Positions 7,201 to 9,858 of a DNA stretch of 9,858 nt are shown here, one piece after another. The DNA is from Anaerolineales bacterium (lineage in GTDB: Bacteria > Chloroflexota > Anaerolineae > Anaerolineales > UBA4823). Location of the stretch: contig JAOAHK010000054.1 in the NCBI GenBank assembly GCA_026415275.1, positions 1 through 9,858 on the forward strand, read 5' to 3'. The notes beneath the pieces were generated by a model. It worked only from the letters and a program-made list of their open reading frames with translations. It was not told the origin of the DNA and searched no databases. Numbering within the stretch: the first letter of the stretch is position 1; each line of letters starts with the position of its first letter. A program made the translations under genes and the position numbers.

Positions 7201-8544
7201 CCTCTCCTCGTTGTCGATGATCAAGTGTGGTATGACTATCTCCCCCGCTTCCTCGATCCATTAGACAATCTAACTTTGCCTTATGATATTTTTGTCACCA
7301 AGGGTTTCCAACAGAGCCCCTTCACAGAGACTCTCCAGATGTACCCAGTGGTACTCTGGACAACCGGGTATGATTGGTACTTTACCCTTTCGCCAGAAGA
7401 CGAAAGCCGTCTCACTCGGTACCTTGATCAAGGTGGAGGCTTATTGATCAGCAGTCAAGACTTGCTCGACCTCCGTCAGGGAAGCAACTTCTTGCGAGAT
7501 AAATTAGGAGTTGGTATTTCTGCCCTCTCTGTCACTTCAACCCAAGCAATCCCTGTCCTCCAAAATCCCTTGAAGCTTCCTCCTCAAGTATCACCTTTGT
7601 CTTTTCCCTTCTTGAACTGGAGCGACAGCATATCTCCAAGCTCAAAGACGATTCCTTTACTCTGGGACGAAAACCTTAATCTTGTTGGCACCTTGCACTC
7701 TCCAAGCAATGCCCGCGCAGCTTTTTTTGCTATTCCCCTCGAGACGATGCCCGACCAGCCGCGTGAACAACTTATCCAGCGAGCCATCTTTTGGCTTAGT
7801 CCTTTTGGAGAAACCCAATTTCAGATCCCTAGATCAGTATTACGAGGTAGTGAACTTCCGATTCGCATTGAGTTGAGCCGCAGTGTCCCGAGTGCTTCAG
7901 TGGATCGCTTTATCCTCCCAATACCTCCAAATACCACTCTTATATCCTCCAGCCTCAGCGGACCTTGGTCATATTCCTCAGCAGAAAATGCCCTAATCTT
8001 TCAAGGGAATCTCCCCTTATCACAAAAGGTAACTCTGAAAGCCTCGCTGCTCGTTTCAGACCAGGTTGCCGACAACACAAAAATCCTAATCGAGGGACAA
8101 TTCTATGACGCCAGGGGACTAGTCACAAAATACCGAGAACTTGTTCCCGTCGGTCAATCTTATCTCGAAGTGGCGAAAACATACTCTCCGAAAACTGCAT
8201 ATAGCGGTAATTTGATTGATTTCGCACTAACAGTCAGCAACTTAGGAGTTGTCTCCGATCGAGCGGTGATTACGGAAACTCTTTCCGACCAACTTCAACT
8301 GATTCCCTCTTCAATTCTCAACGATCTGGGCTCGGTTACACTCAAAGAACAAAGTTTCATATGGGAAGGGGTGCTCTCACCTCAACAGACAACGACCATT
8401 CGTTATCAGGCTCGTTTAACCCGCCCCTCGACACGGGGATTTGCCTATACGCGATCAGAAATTGCTTATACATATGGCAATTACCTCGCCTTTGCGAAAA
8501 TACACACCCCATGGATCTACTATTTCCCTCTCATCTTTCGCTAG
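4213..8544 (+). CDS. Large secreted S8 (subtilisin) protease, bacillopeptidase F-like, with two GATase1-like domains
   Basis: This 1443-residue exported serine endopeptidase has a signal peptide (RR, then a hydrophobic stretch, likely cut after SYA at 30-32). Residues 33-185 look like an I9-type inhibitory propeptide. The catalytic domain (about 195-485) has all active-site parts: Asp211 in NIDSGVDG, His257 in GHGTHTMG, oxyanion Asn355 in SAGNNGP and Ser425 in DGTSMAAPHVAG. Two carboxypeptidase-regulatory-like beta domains follow (about 489-572 and 577-655). Two GATase1-like domains (657-876, 997-1196) are related to each other. Between and after them are beta-sandwich stretches, the last (about 1317-1410) like DUF11. 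The protein ends in YYFPLIFR. The second GATase1-like domain has no cysteine, so these domains are probably binding modules. The start is TTG at 4213, preceded by GAGGT and immediately followed by the signal peptide. It lies 12 nt after mutS2 and 9 nt before the WD40 gene. Substrates are unknown. Confidence 0.93.
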   Translation: MRRSFLLLSSFLFSALAVSLLFLAITLQPSYAKPKPVAYSSEEVDWKKLHPDLIRLLANPQQAEFVPLIIEWKRDDTSLSLLAEQPYESKEAQRAQIVSVLKEETALQARNLMASLDAAQRRGKAREIHAFWVSPIISLQADPEFVKDLSTRNDVLFIRPDEKIELETSPAVEMELEATDEFLYNLDLVEVDKIEQFLGLRGNGIVVANIDSGVDGFHPALMKQYRGYNPHGPAQHNGNWYVVTGEPYLYPGDGLGHGTHTMGTMVGDDGLGRRTGIAPGAKWIAVKAFTNQGYTYESWIHAAFEWMLAPAGNPALAPDIVNNSWGTDVGSDPRFRADVQALRAAGILPVFSAGNNGPQKETVGAPASYPETLAVGAVDETKLPTHFSSRGPSSWGEVKPELSAPGVNVLSTFPGGGYAKLDGTSMAAPHVAGIAALLLEANPNLSVDQLEQILLQTAEPLSTTIPNNTSGYGLVNAYAAALQITQQGILRGSVKETLTNLPIPYATLTIKDRHPTNPTSITLSAKADGSFECHLPPGLYDITATRFDYQPLTKTTILIQNLNTTSVEFILTPRPSGVVRGKVLEVSTQIPLSATLTVEGTPLTVQSNPNTGDFQLRLPEGSWQVTVRATRHRIQRVPYTIQAEQLYSEDIFLDQAPHILLIDSGPWYYRSQIGYYERALDANLYPYHKLSIRSPYGINGIPDDRPSTTTLRSYDLVIWSAPGDSPGLIDVGTVLSDYLSAGGKLLLSGEDIAYLDAGGPNFFPPQYYLQKQMGVLFKDEGLLTPLFGKENSPFSGLTISLNTPDSAQQQFHPDSVLISNTLRTKVGLFWSGNENGGVYSTYCVPFKGIWFGFGLEGAGPESMRNILLQRAIDWFTAPKEHYALFAEFRQNTMVAQPGQTVTGTFRIVNRGTQADIYRLKVQGATWQTSIQLPNGQSFDELSTLSLPSCTTAILTATVQIPPSALRQQNSLFTLTITSQNDPSVQETLTMSAKTPAPLLVVDDQVWYDYLPRFLDPLDNLTLPYDIFVTKGFQQSPFTETLQMYPVVLWTTGYDWYFTLSPEDESRLTRYLDQGGGLLISSQDLLDLRQGSNFLRDKLGVGISALSVTSTQAIPVLQNPLKLPPQVSPLSFPFLNWSDSISPSSKTIPLLWDENLNLVGTLHSPSNARAAFFAIPLETMPDQPREQLIQRAIFWLSPFGETQFQIPRSVLRGSELPIRIELSRSVPSASVDRFILPIPPNTTLISSSLSGPWSYSSAENALIFQGNLPLSQKVTLKASLLVSDQVADNTKILIEGQFYDARGLVTKYRELVPVGQSYLEVAKTYSPKTAYSGNLIDFALTVSNLGVVSDRAVITETLSDQLQLIPSSILNDLGSVTLKEQSFIWEGVLSPQQTTTIRYQARLTRPSTRGFAYTRSEIAYTYGNYLAFAKIHTPWIYYFPLIFR

Positions 8545-8553
8545 GAAGGGATA

Positions 8554-9777
8554 GTGAAAAATCAATCTTTATTTCTCTCAGGACTCAAATGGTTCCGTTT
8601 CTCTTATATTTCCTTGGTAATGATTCTTGGGATTGCGCAAATCTTTTGCCGCCTGAATGCTCCACTCCCTCGATTTATACCGAGTCCTACATTCTCAGCT
8701 ACCCCTTCACCATCGACAACCTCAACCCCTACGCTACTGCCGACTTTAACGCCCACTTTCACCTCAACTCCTACCCAAACCCTCACCCCAACTGCTTTAC
8801 TATATGTTGAAGTAGGAACTCCCATACCAGCAGTCTTTCCGATAATCGATGCCCAAAGCGCTAGCAGAGTCTCAGGTATTGCAATGTACCAAACCCCTCC
8901 CCTAGTGGATTTCAAATGGCACCCCACAAGCTCTCTTTTGGCTGCCGCAACAACAGATTCCATCCATTTCATCGATCCATTCCAGCCGCAAACTCCCTCG
9001 ATCATCACACTCGATAAAGGGTTATCAACCTTCGATTTTAGCCCCGATGGTCGCTGGCTAGTTACAGGACACCGGCTGGGAGATAGTCCGGAAAATTTTT
9101 TTGGCAATGTTCAGGTTTGGATCGCACCGAATTACCTGCGGGTTGCTGTCTTCGGTGACTACCGGGCTGTTACTCAAGTCCAATACAGTAATGATGGAAA
9201 AACGGTCATCATTGCCTATAGCACCCTCTCTGATTCTGAAAATGTCATCCAATTTCGTGATGCGACTAGTTGGGAAATCCTTTCTACAGTCAAAACGGGT
9301 AACTTGGTCTCAATGAAAATATCCCCCGACCAAAAAACACTCATCACTATTCCCGATCGTTATTCCATCAAAGTCTGGGATTTGGAAAAAAATGAAGTAC
9401 GCTATTCTCTGCCAACTTCCTTTAGTGGTGCTGCAAATTGCTTGGCAATCTCCCCAGATGGCACCCGTTTCGCCACAGGTCATTATGACGGTTCGATCAT
9501 CCTGTGGGACCTTGAAAAGGGTGAACGTCAACTTTCAATGCAAGCAAGTGGAGTTGTGGAGGGTTTGGCTTTCAACCCAAATGGGGAAATTTTAGTTTCG
9601 GGTTCTAGCTATCAGTCTACACTGATTCAAATTTGGTCTGTAACCAGCGGTGAGAAATTGCGCGATTTGGAAGGTCATCTGCGGGGGGTCAACTTTTTGG
9701 AGTTTGCATCCAGCAGTCAACTTCTTGCTTCAGCTTCTTATGATGGTACTGTCCGTCTTTGGGGTATTCGTCCGTGA
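8554..9777 (+). CDS. Membrane-anchored seven-bladed WD40 beta-propeller protein with Ser/Thr/Pro stalk
   Basis: The protein has 407 residues. A single hydrophobic segment (about 17-32) after a short basic N-terminus acts as a signal anchor. Residues 43-80 form a stalk of TPT/SPT repeats, and the rest (about 105-407) is a beta-propeller. Seven blades can be counted by the recurring [FIY]-[SN]-P-[DN]-G/K turn and the closing W-D-[LV] or equivalent; the clearest are ISPDGTRFATGHYDG...ILWDL and the last, LLASASYDGTVRLWG. The domain should sit outside the cell and bind protein partners; no catalytic residues are expected. No lipobox is present, because the Cys at 32 follows QIF. The start is GTG at 8554, with GGAAGGG just upstream overlapping the protease stop. 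The tight spacing suggests co-translation with the protease, so the propeller may be a partner or scaffold for it; this is inference. Confidence 0.92.
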   Translation: MKNQSLFLSGLKWFRFSYISLVMILGIAQIFCRLNAPLPRFIPSPTFSATPSPSTTSTPTLLPTLTPTFTSTPTQTLTPTALLYVEVGTPIPAVFPIIDAQSASRVSGIAMYQTPPLVDFKWHPTSSLLAAATTDSIHFIDPFQPQTPSIITLDKGLSTFDFSPDGRWLVTGHRLGDSPENFFGNVQVWIAPNYLRVAVFGDYRAVTQVQYSNDGKTVIIAYSTLSDSENVIQFRDATSWEILSTVKTGNLVSMKISPDQKTLITIPDRYSIKVWDLEKNEVRYSLPTSFSGAANCLAISPDGTRFATGHYDGSIILWDLEKGERQLSMQASGVVEGLAFNPNGEILVSGSSYQSTLIQIWSVTSGEKLRDLEGHLRGVNFLEFASSSQLLASASYDGTVRLWGIRP

Positions 9778-9858
9778 TCGAGCTCCTAGACGTTTAATCA
9801 TACCAATTTCCAGCTTGCCCCTTGGTTTGCCGCTACAGCGAAAACTTTCCCTCGAACT
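9740..9858 (+). CDS. Open frame running off the right edge, doubtful
   Basis: From an ATG ATG pair at 9740, 39 codons stay open to the window end, giving a segment that includes RRLIIPISSLPLGLPLQRK. It overlaps the last 38 nt of the WD40 gene and has no Shine-Dalgarno sequence. An open run of this length occurs by chance often enough that I cannot call it a gene. No terminator is seen after the WD40 stop in this stretch. Confidence 0.12.
   Translation, partial: MMVLSVFGVFVRDRAPRRLIIPISSLPLGLPLQRKLSLE

Noticed and set aside
8361..8810. Plus-strand frame of 149 codons spanning the protease-WD40 junction
   Set aside because: It lies out of frame with two well-supported genes and has no features of its own.
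9778..9858. Terminator after the WD40 gene
   Set aside because: No stem-loop with a T-run is present in the remaining 81 nt.

Overview
The window most likely comes from a member of the Chloroflexota, probably Anaerolineae. This rests on style, not on a marker gene. The secreted proteins are giant and multi-domain, one carries a Ser/Thr/Pro 'TPT' stalk, and one ends in an aromatic-P-L-I-x-R tail of a kind I associate with that phylum. Several genes start with TTG or GTG.

Left part (1-1398, minus strand). This is the leading end of a type III CRISPR-Cas locus that runs off the left edge. The window holds the first 49 codons of cas10 (Csm1 type, with its HD motif). Upstream of it, after a 203-nt gap, lies a 293-aa protein that joins a CARF domain of the NE0113/Csm6 ring-nuclease type to a C-terminal LuxR/GerE-type helix-turn-helix. 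This fusion looks like a cyclic-oligoadenylate-sensing transcription regulator and is the most interesting item in the window. Upstream of it are a 12-bp palindrome and what may be a frameshifted relic of a small DUF2281-type antitoxin gene.

Middle (1399-1821). A tRNA-Val(CAC) gene on the minus strand has a clear sigma-70-type promoter. Its 3' end faces the CRISPR side, and hand-counted GC drops from about 58% in the CARF gene to about 43% in mutS2, so the tRNA may mark the edge of an acquired island. Next to it is a 49-aa Flp-type prepilin, also on the minus strand, divergent from mutS2.

Right part (1822-9777, plus strand). Three tightly packed genes probably form one transcription unit: mutS2 (complete, with MutS-type ATPase, KOW-like and Smr domains), a 1443-aa secreted subtilisin-family protease with two GATase1-like domains, and a membrane-anchored seven-bladed WD40 protein. 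The gaps are 12 and 9 nt. The protease and WD40 protein plausibly work together at the cell surface; the link to mutS2 may be transcriptional only. The last 81 nt hold nothing certain, though one frame stays open to the window edge.
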